Below, in pieces: positions 24,701 through 36,300 of a stretch of 64,000 nucleotides of DNA; positions within the stretch are counted from its first letter, which is position 1; every line of letters begins with the position of its first letter. Location: NCBI GenBank assembly GCA_013398055.1, contig VZRS01002411.1, positions 379,529 through 443,528 on the forward strand, written 5' to 3'. A model generated the notes under the pieces. The model was not told where the DNA came from. It saw nothing but the letters and a program-made list of their open reading frames with translations, and ran no database searches. The position numbers and the translations under genes were made by a program. Source of the stretch: Ifrita kowaldi (taxonomy: Eukaryota > Chordata > Aves > Passeriformes > Cinclosomatidae).

Positions 24701-25952
24701 CCTTGTGGGAATAATAATATAGTTCCATGAGTTGCAAACTATAAATATAGGTTTTAAAAATTATTTGAAGAACAGGTATAGCCAGTGTAAGTAACTTCCA
24801 GGACAAACAGAAGGGATCAGAACAGAAAACCAGACTTGAGCATGTGGCTCCATAACAAAAGTAAGTGCACAGGACCTCTCCAGCCCTCCCTGCTGCCCAG
24901 AAGGCCCTTTTAGAAGCTTTTGTAATTGTGATGGGAGACAATTTGGTAACAGACAGAAAAAGGTCACATTGCAAAATCCAAGAAAACCTCTCAAAGTTGG
25001 GGACAGTGTGTTATATATCTCCTCCCTAAGAAATGAGGGAGTCAGTCCATCTACATGTTCTTCTTACTCAGAGTTTCTACATATGCTCTTAAAATGACTG
25101 TTCATAAGAATACATGATAAGCCAATACACATAATACCATGTTTTGTTTCAGTTAGGTAAAAACCAAGAATTACACCACTGCATCTTTAACTAAACTAGA
25201 GTTTCCAACTACAAACATGAGGATGGGTGATGTGTCTTGAGGTATCAGTTACTATCCTATCTTTTCCATAAAACACATTCCTATGGGAACATGATGAATT
25301 GCCTTGGTAGTACTGAGTACTACTCCCCCCAGATCAGGGCAGGTGTGTTAGCAGCAGTGGAAGGTTTGTATAAAAGAAGCCTAAGACAATTCAGGGAAGA
25401 GATGTCACTGGTGTAGAGGCAGCATAGCCAAGCTTGCAAGAACCACAAAGTTTAGGAAGAGTGTGAACTTGCACTTATTTGTTACAACATACCCTGTCTT
25501 ATCAAGGTCTCTTTTCCCATCCATTGAGATCTTAATCCTGTGCAGCTTCAAATACCTTAAAGCTCCTCCTCAGGGTTCTCTCTTGGTTCAAACCAGTAGC
25601 TTTCAGTGAACCAGACTGAGCAACAGTCTGCATTACAAAAAACTCCTAGAGCCTGAAAGTCAGCAGATGGCTAGACTCAGAGGATAGAAAAAAAAACCAA
25701 AACCAGAACACACTACATAGGAGTTCCAGGATTCTAGCATGGACAATATCAGGAGTTTCTTTAAAAAAGCATTTGATCTTTCTTTTTTGCAAGCAGCATT
25801 GTACATGACAGAAGCAGTGCAAAAACAATGAAGTGCCCACTACATGTGACATCATAAATGACTCTGCATAGCCCATTAACTTTGTCTGTAGACCAGTTCT
25901 CCAGAAAAATTCGAATCCCAAATAAACTTCCTGAACATCAAAGTTATATTTT
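21756..25952. other. Intergenic AT-rich DNA without a recognisable gene
   Basis: No gene is recognised. Minus-strand AATAAA hexamers occur at about 21836, 21849 and 22801. They could serve a long AFG1L 3' untranslated region or nothing at all. A run of about 17 A residues lies near 22812-22829. Confidence 0.45.
24475..24550. repeat. AT-rich simple sequence
   Basis: Imperfect TATA/CATATG-type alternation with a few CA steps forms a low-complexity segment with many small palindromes. Confidence 0.6.
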
Positions 25953-26985
25953 AGAGAATCATTAAGGTTGGAAAAAACCTCCAAGATCATCAAGTCCAAC
26001 TTTTGTCCAAACATCACCCTATCAAATAAACCACAGCACTAAGTACCATGTCCAGGAATTTCTTTAACACTTCCAGGGATAGTGACTCCACCACCTCCCT
26101 GGGCAGCCTGTTCCAATAGTGGACAACCGTTTCAGTGAAGAAATTCTTCCTCATGTCCAACCTGAACCTTCCCTGGAACAGCTTGAGGCTGTGTCCTCTC
26201 ATCCTGTCACTGGTTGCCTGGGAGAAGAGACTGACCCTCACCTCAGTACAACCTCATTTCAGGTGGTTGTAAAGAGCAATAAGGACCCCTGAGCCTCCTC
26301 TTCTTCAGGCTAGACATCCCCAACTCCCTCAGCCGCTGCTGACAGGACTTGTGCTCCACACCCTTCACCAGCTTCATTGCCCTTCTCTGGACTCTCTCCA
26401 GTTCCTCAATGTCCTTCTTGTAGTGAGGGGCCCAGAACTGGACACAGCATTTGAGGTGTGGCCTCACCAGTGCCAGGTACAGGGGGACAATCACTGCCCT
26501 GGTCCTGCTGGCCACTCTATTGCTGATCCAGGCCAGGATGCCATTGGCCTTCTTGGCCACCTGGGCACACCCAGGCTCATGTTCAGCTGCTGTCATCAGC
26601 ACCCCCAGGTCCTTTTCCCCTGGGCAGCTTTCCAGCCACTCTGCCCCAGCCTGTGGCGCTGCCTGGGGTTGTTGTGTCCCAAGGGCAGGACCCGGCGCTT
26701 GGCCTTGCAGAACCTCACACAATTGGCCTCAGTCCATTGATCCAGCCTGTCCAGATCCCTCTGCAGAGCCTTCCTGCCCTCCTGCAGATCAACACCCCCC
26801 ACCCAACTTAGCATCATCTGTGAACTTACTGAGGGTGCACTTTGATCCCCTTGTCCGTATCACGGATAAAGACATTAAAGAGGGCTGGCCCCAACTGAGC
26901 CCTGGGGAACCCCACTGGTGACCAGCCACCAGCTGGATGTAACTCTATTCACGACCCCTGTATGAACCCAGACATCCAGACAGGT
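25953..26985 (-). mobile_element. CR1 LINE, 5'-truncated, inverted, about 1 kb
   Basis: The minus-strand copy ends on the left at GAGAATCATTAAGGTTGG. Minus-strand frames at 26243-26722 and 26014-26241 encode the C-terminal part of CR1 ORF2, with segments such as RPHLKCCVQFWAPHYKKDIE and FSQATSDRMRGHSLKLFQGR. Frames are split by shifts and stops, so it is dead. It lies about 245 bases past the AFG1L stop codon, in the same orientation as the gene, and may be transcribed in its 3' untranslated region. The right border is approximate. Confidence 0.9.
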
Positions 26986-27229
26986 TTGAAGAAGAACAAA
27001 TGAAGGCAAAATTTCACATATCCACACACAGGTAGTGCAGAAAAATAACCTCATGTATTAAACTCAAAAACCTATTGATGAAAGAAAACATGGTCCAGAT
27101 GATAAAGTGCAATTATTATTCAAGTTGTGTTAAAAAGCTTTCCAGTGCTTTTCCAAAGCTTTTCCAATTTTTCTTCTTGGTGATTTCATGCTGTAATTTT
27201 ACTTCTTGGTGATTTCATTCAACTTTTAA
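26986..27229 (-). other. AFG1L: AFG1L 3' flank / proximal 3' untranslated region
   Basis: This is the sequence between the AFG1L stop codon and the CR1 insertion. A 17-bp direct repeat (CTTCTTGGTGATTTCAT at 27173-27189 and 27202-27218) lies here. The only near-canonical polyadenylation hexamer is a minus-strand ATTAAA at 27225-27230, which overlaps the stop region and is too close to be the likely functional site. Where the transcript ends is therefore unresolved. Confidence 0.55.
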
Positions 27230-27361
27230 TTATGTTTTTTTGCTTCTGTCCCCATCATTCCAGTACTGTTCAGTTTGCATTTCTGTGAGCCGTGAGAGAG
27301 TACGCTGAAAGGCAAAGATTTCCTCTTCTCCTGTAAACATGGAGAGTCCTTTGGCAGAATC
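27230..27361 (-). CDS. AFG1L: AFG1L terminal coding exon with stop
   Basis: The acceptor TGATGTAG precedes 27361. The exon encodes DSAKGLSMFTGEEEIFAFQR and then TLSRLTEMQTEQYWNDGDRS and KKT, followed by TAA at 27230-27232. Ending on a basic KK(T) tail matches the human protein, which ends KK as I recall it, with one extra residue here. The EEEIFAFQR-SRL-EM segment is the conserved C-terminal signature. Confidence 0.96.
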   Translation of the reverse strand, partial: DSAKGLSMFTGEEEIFAFQRTLSRLTEMQTEQYWNDGDRSKKT

Positions 27362-30300
27362 CTACATCAATACACAAAAACATTACCACAGACCTGTGAG
27401 ACACATAGACAAGATGCACTTCAGTACAGCTAACTCCTAAGACTCAGTGCTTTACAGGCTTTGACAAAACAAGACAGCAGCATGGCACCAAAAAATTAAA
27501 ACTAATGTCCAAAAATTAAAGAAAAGCACCTATTTCAGCTAGGCAATCCTGTGAAGGAATATAGCAAAAAGAATAATTTGGTTTTAAAACAACATAATGA
27601 CAGGTTAACCATCTATTTTCCCTTTTTTGTTGATTAACTGTACACCAATTTAAACAAATTTAAAAAGTCATTAGCAATAACTGAGCTATAGGGAAAAAGA
27701 AAAACAGAATAAGCAACATGCAAAGTAGTACTGTTTGTGAGGACTTGTGAGGCTGTTCTGTAGTCTAGGAAGAGGTAGAACAAACCACCTTTTATTTCTG
27801 TAGTTTAAATGTAGGAGCTAAACTTAAATCAGCATTTTTATATACAACTGAAAAGATACAATGATTCATATTCAAAATGACCCTAAAACTTACACAAAAT
27901 GGTTCTATATATTGTGACATTTTCTTTGACTATGAATAAGTAGCACCACATGTAATTATCAGAGTGACAGATACAGTGCAGGAAAAGCAGCAGATCATTA
28001 GTTAAATGTTTTCTTGATTCCCCCTCCTAAAATGCTGCTGCAATTATGAGACTAAACCCAATTTTGTTACAAAAGGGAGATGATGTTAAAATCACATACC
28101 TGGCTCAAGTCCAAATCATCCATCAACACTCTGTTGTCCTGCAGTTCACCACTGTCAAGTTCCACCAGGAACAAGCTTTGGAGAGGAGCTGCCGCAGAAC
28201 AGATAATACGCACCTGAGAGGAGGAAAACAGGCAACAGTAGCATCACTTGGGCTTTACAGGAATGGGATAAAATACATGGTCTATGCAAAGCAAACTTCA
28301 AATTAAGACCTCAGTGGTTTTTCCCCAGTGTTTTTCCTTTCTCTTACTAGCACTGCTGTTACAGATTTACCTTAGTCAGATGGAATATTAACCTTACAGG
28401 ATCTTTTCCCCAATAACAACTGATGTAACTTCTACTCAGAGAACAGAAGAACTGTGCTGTCAAATACTCAGAATATCTGCTACACAGGCAGAGTTCACCA
28501 CAAAGTTTACTTTCTAAAATAACAGCTGTATAGTAACCAATGCTTACTTTGCACCCATAGTGAGAGTCCTCTCAGTGGGTAGATACACTACACTATTTAA
28601 AGAACACTTGAATTCCAAATTTCCCAGAAGGCTGTGTGAAGCCTTTCTTGCCTTCATCTGTGCTACTCCAGTAAAAGTTATTTGCTAGTAACAATAATGA
28701 TGCTGTTTTCATGTCTGCTGGGAGGAGATACAATGTGCAGTGAGAGATGGTATCTCTGGGGGGCTGCAATAAAGACAGACTGAAATAATACTACAGAAGG
28801 AGACTCTTGTTGAGAGCAGGCAGGCAAGATGTTTGCATTGTGAACAGGCATCCACAAATATACTCAGGTATTTTTCCCAACTACTTTTGATGGGAGTTTA
28901 ACACTTGTGTTTTTCCTATGGAGGAAAGTGAGTGCTTGCAGTTCTTAGTGATAGCACAAACACACAGCAGACCATCCCCCTATTTCTAACAGATTAGTTT
29001 AATATTAGCATATTGTCTTAGCAAATGTCCATTTTCAAATCACAAAGCATAAAGAATCTGGCTGATTTGAATGGGACTACTCATACACTGAGTTAGTTCC
29101 GTACCTGGCTGAGTTGGGGCCTTTTTGATCAACAGCCAATGCCAGAACATTCTTGATAAGAACCAACCTCAACTGACATTTCCCAACTGCATAAATTTTT
29201 AAGTGTGAGCAAATATTATCACATATAAGATAGTGTTTCATATCTTGCATCACTTTTTAAAAAATCACCTTAAAAGGAACTTCCCTTTGTTTTAGTTACG
29301 CTGATTTTGCTTCCGTGATTGAAATCTCTGTCTGAAGTGCTGCATTTATCATTATTATTCCATGAGCAATTCTGCAATCTAATGTAAAGCCTACAGTGAC
29401 TGTTTCCTTAAACTTTATGATGTAACTGTGCTATTAACTCTTCCTTCCTGATCAAAAAGGCACTGATTCCTGACCAACTGCCCATACAGATTAAAATCTA
29501 AAAAACTTCAATTCACTCCAGCACAGTTGGCAGCACAATCTTTCATTATTAAAATAATGACATGGCTTCTGTTGTTTTCCCGGGTTAGGAAAGAACATTC
29601 CCATTCAAGAAAGGCAAATGAGCTCAGGCTTATATTTATGCTCATGCTTAATACTCACAGAAAACAAAAAAAAACCTTGTTTATTTGCCTTTACTGCAAT
29701 GGGACCAATTTTTTTGGTGAGACTGGAATGATGTTTCTTTGCAGTGCTAGTTCATTCTGCTTATGTTTTCCAAACCATTACTGCAGAAAGCCTTACTTCA
29801 ATACAATGGTAACAGTCAGTTTTAGGACTCCCAATACTATTCCTCTGCATACAGGAAAGGCTTGGTTCTCACCTTATGCTCATAAAAGGTATCAATAAGA
29901 GTAATGAAACGACGAGTTTGTGTCCTTTTTGCTATTGTAAGAAGTGGTATGTCACGAACAAACACTGTGTCAAAATGCTTTGATATTTCCAAATAGTCGC
30001 TGGCTCCAAGAGGCTGAAACAAAACAAACCATAAGAAATGGAAACCATGATAGAATGACACATAAACACTGTATCTTGACACGCTACAGTAGCAGAAGAG
30101 AGCTGTAAAGTCCTGATCATATTCTTATTTTTATTCCATTTGATCTCGCTTGAGGAATGCTCAATTACCCTTAGGGACATAGGTACATGTGGCTGTTCAT
30201 ACTGCTGGCTTTACATGAACAGTGAGAGTTAAAAGTGTGGCTCTTCTGCACCCAGACATTATGATCTCTCTCTGACAACTTCAAATAAAATAATCACTAT

Positions 30301-33300
30301 AAACCATAATCCACAGAAGATTTCAACCTAAAGCATAAATAATTTGAATAGCTATTAGGATACTTTCCAGCAGCAAGATTTTTAAATGCAAAGGGTTATA
30401 GGCTAGTTACTAAATCCTAAGTAGACCTGCATTTAGTTCACCCAGGACTAATCCAGACTGAATAAATATCATATGTTTTAAGTACTGAAAGCAAGAGGAA
30501 ACAGACAAAACCACAATTTTGCAGCAGTTCCTTTGTTCATGGTTTCTCCTGTAATGATGAAATAAAAATCTTCAAGAAGAACTCATTAGATACTCTTTCT
30601 GTATCTAAACCATCAACAGAAAATATGCACAAATAGTAGTAGCTCATTCAAGTACATTCCTCTAAAATTACTTTTTCATTACATGGAAGGTATTTTTTTC
30701 TGCAAGATCTATCCTATCAGTACCACAGGCAGTACTTTATCATGAGCTATTAAAATTCATACTCCTGAACTCATTCCATCAGTTTTACTTGTGCAAATAC
30801 TTCAGAATCTTATCTGCAACTACTGCAGAGAGCCAGTTCAGCAGCATTTTGCATGGTCACAACTCCCTTCCCAGCTAATGAAATGTACCATGTGCTGTAC
30901 CAACAGTTTAATACTGTTATAAAGGACTGCAATACTGCTATTATCTTAAAACCAGTAAATACAAAATATTTTCTGTAACTGAAATCGTTAGACGAATTTG
31001 CTGTAGGCCACATGTAACTTCTTAACTAGAACTCTTCTGCAAGAAGTTATTTTAAGCAGTTATTAATAGCTGCCCATGAACAGGACTCTGGGTTTTGTTT
31101 AGATGCTAGAGTAAAATACCTTGTAGAAATGGTCTCTACACAAGCACAGGAGAGAGAAGCCCTGATGGCATTCCAAAAATTCTTCTGAAAATTAATGGGA
31201 GTAAGCTAACCTTCCAGGCAGGTATTAAAGCCTCTCATTCTCTGCAAGCTCTCCCACTTGCAGTCTCATAAATCACCCTGCTTCCCCATTCCCAAGCACA
31301 CAACTTTTCTGTAGCATCTGTGCAAAAGAATTATTACCAAAACTTTCCATTCTTTTGAGCAGTGTTGAAGAGCAGTACATGCTATATTCTCCCCTCAGAA
31401 TTATATATACTGCTTATTTTCTCCCTCCATTTTAGTCCCCTAGTTACTACTGTGGACTTACTCATCAGAAACCAAAAACTCATCATCGTGAGGGCCACCA
31501 GCAAAGGTTCATTCAACACCTCTGAAAAACCAAAATTCCATCTGGATAAACCAGAGTAGTTGAACTCAAAATGTTCTGATGAAATAAAGCAGGAAAAGGT
31601 TCAAGAAAGCGAAATGGATGGAAACAACACAGAGGTAACTCACTGGACACCTTGCCACCAGATACAAGTGATATATCTGAACAGCCAGAGTATCAAGTGC
31701 AAAAGAAAAGTGGGAGCACTAAAAGCAACACAACCAGGATGCTGCTGGAGATTTTAAGATTAGTGATAAGCAAATAGTTGAGGTAAGGGTAATTTCATTC
31801 CATACTTAGGACTGGAGTACTGTTAAACACAGAGGAGATCAAGTATGCCTCTCTAATGAGTACCTGCGAGGGAGAACAGCAGTGATCTCATTGTACATGA
31901 GAAAGGTAAGAATTTCTCATTTCTCCCCTTAGGTAAGAAATTACAGACATCACTGCTATGCTGATTCATCCTTTTATCACATGAAGAGCACAAGCAGTCT
32001 TCTGCTGAAACCCAAAACCCTGAGGAATTATTCTGCCCTGCCCCAATGTGACATACTTTCTCACACAGACCATACCAATACACCCTCCTCATCTCAAAGT
32101 ATCAAATATTAAAAGCTGATTCATAAAATAAAAACATATATAACTAAAAATTAAAGCGTCTGAACTTTAGCAAAGTGGGCAAACTGAAGAGCCCAACTAA
32201 TGAGCTATACAGCTAAGAACCTGGTGGGTACCTTGGTGGATATCCAAACAGGAGAATGAAAAACCTGGGCAGTCAGAGGGAAGAAACAGGTGGAAGACAA
32301 AATAAGGCTAATGCATTTCAAATGGGAAGAATGGAAGATGTAACAATTATATTGCTTTTCATACAGACATGAAATCATGGTTCATAGAAGGTTACAATAT
32401 GCATCTTTATCACAGTCAAACAGGAATTCAATCTACTTCAGCAGTGCAAAAAGCAAGCAATTCAAGAATTCCTCTTATTAAGGGCATAAAAGGCAGATCA
32501 TTTCAAGCTTTAACAAGAACTTCTGAAACATCTACACCAACACTAAGTGATAATATTCTGTAAATGCTGGCAGAAGCATGCCTTTGGAGACTCCAAAATC
32601 TTACACTCAGAAAGATCTGAGCCTAGCAGCATATGAGTACTTTAATAGAGTAAATTTGGTACCTCCCTGACAAGACTCAGGTCTGCTGAGACCCAACTGA
32701 AATGCTGAGTCAGCCATTCTGCTGTTACAAATGGCTCAGCTGATATCAGCTGTAGTCCCTTACATAGAGGAGTTCTCAAACTCTCTTCTTTTGGAGTTTA
32801 GAGACAGTCCTGGAGATGAAAGACAAAGCTTTTAATCTTGTTCCTAACATGACTTACTCTCATCTTGAGAAGTTCTCCAATTTCCTTCTGCCTTATTCAG
32901 TGTAAAAAGAAGGAACCACCAGCAAATTTACAAATGCTCTGGTGACAGATTAAAGGCCTTTTTTGTATACCTCCAACCTTGCTATTGGCCCAGTTTCCAT
33001 GCTGCCTGTAGTTGCTTCAAACCTGGTCTAACCCACCAGCTAACTCAAAATGCGCCAAATATAAGAGACCACAATGCAGGGATGCATCCCTGACAGCTTC
33101 TCAACTCACATTCTTACTGGCCTGCTGCCCCCAAAACCTAGCATGGGGCTGGCACAAGCACCCACGCACCACCTCTGCCACACAGGAACACAGATGGGGA
33201 AATGGGTTCAGGGCCAGACTGTGCCACTGCTAGAGGCTCTGGCTGTACAGTTCATATACAGAAGCTCCACCAAGGAGCAATTTTCTGCTGTTCCAGCAGC

Positions 33301-36300
33301 CCACAGCCCTCCCCTCACCTTCACAGTACTGCCTTACTGCCTTCAGGCCCTTTTTCCCTCACCTTGCAGCAAGCACTGGCTGGGTCCCGACTGCCAACAC
33401 CACCAGCTCAGATAGGTAACAAGACTAGAGACACACAATTTTAGACACATAAGCACTGTCCTCTGTATAACCCTCCAGGGCTGAAATTTATTTTCTGAAT
33501 CTCAACCGGCCACAGAAAGTATTTCGCTTTAGTTAGGAGCATACATGAAGGTATTTCTTCCTCTGAGGTTGCAAATGAAGCCACAAATCCTCCTAATATT
33601 GATACATATATATGTAATCCTCTTACTAGAAGTTTAGCCTGATTAGTCTCATCCTCTGAATAATATTCTAAAAATAACTTCATTTGGTGTGTGTTTCTGG
33701 TACTGTCTGATCTCTTTTGTTACATCAATTATTGATCAAAACTCAACTGCAGAACAATAAGACATTTATGTAATGACATAATGTCACTTACCATTTGTTA
33801 CGAGTTCTTTCACATGCTGCAATATTATATTTAAAAACTCAAAACATTAACAGAAAATAATCTTTCTTATGCTATTATTGTTCCTGAATGTGTATATACT
33901 GTAAAACTGTTGTGGATTTTTGTCATTAGCTGTGATGTCAAGAGTCAGTATTTTATAGGCATCATACTAATGCAAAACACATTAGCACTAACATGGGCCA
34001 CACTCCTGACAAAATGTTTACTCCAGCCCGCTTGACTGAGCTCTCACCTTCATTTGTTTTTGTTTCTCTGTCTACTTAATGCATTCTCAGCTATCATCAT
34101 CTCAGTTCAAGTAGGATGTTTATTATTTGGAGCTTTCTGTGGGCTGTTTTAAGAGTTAGTCGTCTCCTATTTCTATTATATAATCCATTTAATTATGGTA
34201 TAAATCATCTTTTTTCTTTGTTGACTCATCAGTGGCCCAGTATATCACCTTCTGGAGATTGTCTGAAGAATACAGAATGTTTTACATATGATAGAAAAGG
34301 ATATGTCATCTCAAGAGAATATATATTTCAAGATATTCCAGGCCAGTTGTGGCCAATCCCAAAGACTCATGATTGACAGTAACTATAATTTTATGCAGAC
34401 ACTCTTAATACTCCAAAACTTCCTATAACCAACACACAGTTTAAGACCAGATCATATTTACAACTTAATCATTAAGTATAAACAAATAAACCAAAAAAAG
34501 CTCTGTTGTTTCCAAACGAAAAACACACTATCTCTAGTGAAGCTCATAAAACAGTGCACTGAGATAATATATCAAAATCGTAACTCCAAGAAAGGAACAG
34601 AAAAACCCAAGGCATGATACATGATGCTGCAGCATGCTGGAGTTTAAATAAAAATGGGAAGAGGTGCAGTTAGTCATTAGAGCATGGCTAACTCGGTTAA
34701 AAAATTCAAAGATACTGATGGCAGTGCAAGTCATAGAACCATAGAACAGTGTGGGTTGGAAGATACCTTAAAGATCATCTAGTTCCAACCAGGAGAGCAA
34801 GAATCTAAGATCTGTAAACCCTGGAGCTGAAGATATTTTCTGGATCAAGCACAGCCCCTTGTTATCTCACCACAGAATTCTGTTAAGAAGTAATTTTGCT
34901 TGTTCTTACAGCAGAAGTTTTTTAGTCCCCTTTCTCATAGTGGAAAGTTGTTTCAGATCTTTGCTCTTCTGCTTTAGAAGATGCTTGTAATTTCCAGTTC
35001 TTTTATTTATTTATGTATTTATTTAAACAATATAGTCAAAGCTGGCTGGAAGAATGCAAAAGGTATGTTTCTGCTCTAAAAGCTCTCACTGCTAAATTTC
35101 CAGTTCCAGCTCCAAAGTATAGCATTATCAATGAAACGGTCTCCAAAAGTAGTTACAGCTTAAAAAATTTATAGGTCTATTTAAATATTTACACTTACTG
35201 TTAAGATCTCAAAGCCATGATCAACAAAGCTTTGAAAAAAGAGAGAGAAGTACATTCAAGAATTTAAGAAACAAAAAATTAAATTAAAAAGGCAAACCCT
35301 TAAAACTACAATCAGCTTCAAAAATCTTGTATTTCCTGGTCTATAAAATATAGGATCTAAACCCTCAAGGTTTATGCAGTTTTCACTGAAGGGAGTGCTC
35401 TGTAAAAATTAATCTCTGATGCACATAAAATATAAAACAGAAAGGAGGTTATTACAATATTACTGTATTACAATATTTCCACCGGAAACAAGTTTCTTGA
35501 GTTTATTTTATAAAACATGCTCCTGAATAAGATAAGGCAAACTTTTGGGGGAGGTAGAGAAACGGATTAAATCCTTAAAGCAAATGTAGCTAATAAAAGA
35601 CAGACTCTCAGTCTAGAGCTTAAGCTGCAAAAGCTAATCTCTTAGGAATAGAACTAAGATCACAAACTAAGGAAAACTATGATTCTGAAAGGTTACTGAA
35701 AACAGTGCTTACCTGTGGTATGTTTGTTTACACCTATACCTGACAATCCTACAACCCTAAAGATGACACCAAATTATACTGTGGATACATGCAGCAGCTT
35801 TTAACGAAGATAGTTCCCTCAAAATTATTCAGAATCATTAAACTGCAAATGCAGCTGAGTTATGTCATCATGTAGGACAGACTTACAGCCGACAAAAACA
35901 GACACTTGCATTTCTAAATCATTTGATGCATTTGAAAATGGTGAGTTTTTTATTTTCTTTTTTTTTAAAGCTTCGTTACATCTTTCCTTTTGAAGTGCCA
36001 GCTATTCAAGTTAAGAACTACATCTTCCTCCTGGTCTGCACAGCGTGCCTATTGCAACAGAACAACAACCTAACAGAAACTTTTCACCACTTATTTGTTG
36101 TGCTAATCTACACAAAAATTCTATTTTGTCAATTTCAGAAACTACTAGGAAAAAAAATTCACAGTAGGATAACCTTTTACAACATAAATACTGACACTAA
36201 ATTTATTTTCAGAGTTTTTATGTAGTCGTATGTCTGCTAATGGTTAGTATCATGTTAAGACACCGCATCCATTGGTATTGGGCAGTGGGATGAAAGGCTG

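Noticed and set aside
25646..26017. 123-codon minus-strand frame
   Set aside because: It begins in the CR1 tail and continues through ordinary intergenic sequence with no family resemblance.
26351..26921. Plus-strand frames of 129 and 156 codons
   Set aside because: These are antisense frames of the inverted CR1 ORF2.
35190..35245. Possible small minus-strand exon beginning near CAAAGCTTTG with a GTAAG-like end
   Set aside because: It does not fit any AFG1L segment, and the flanking AFG1L exons already join perfectly without it.
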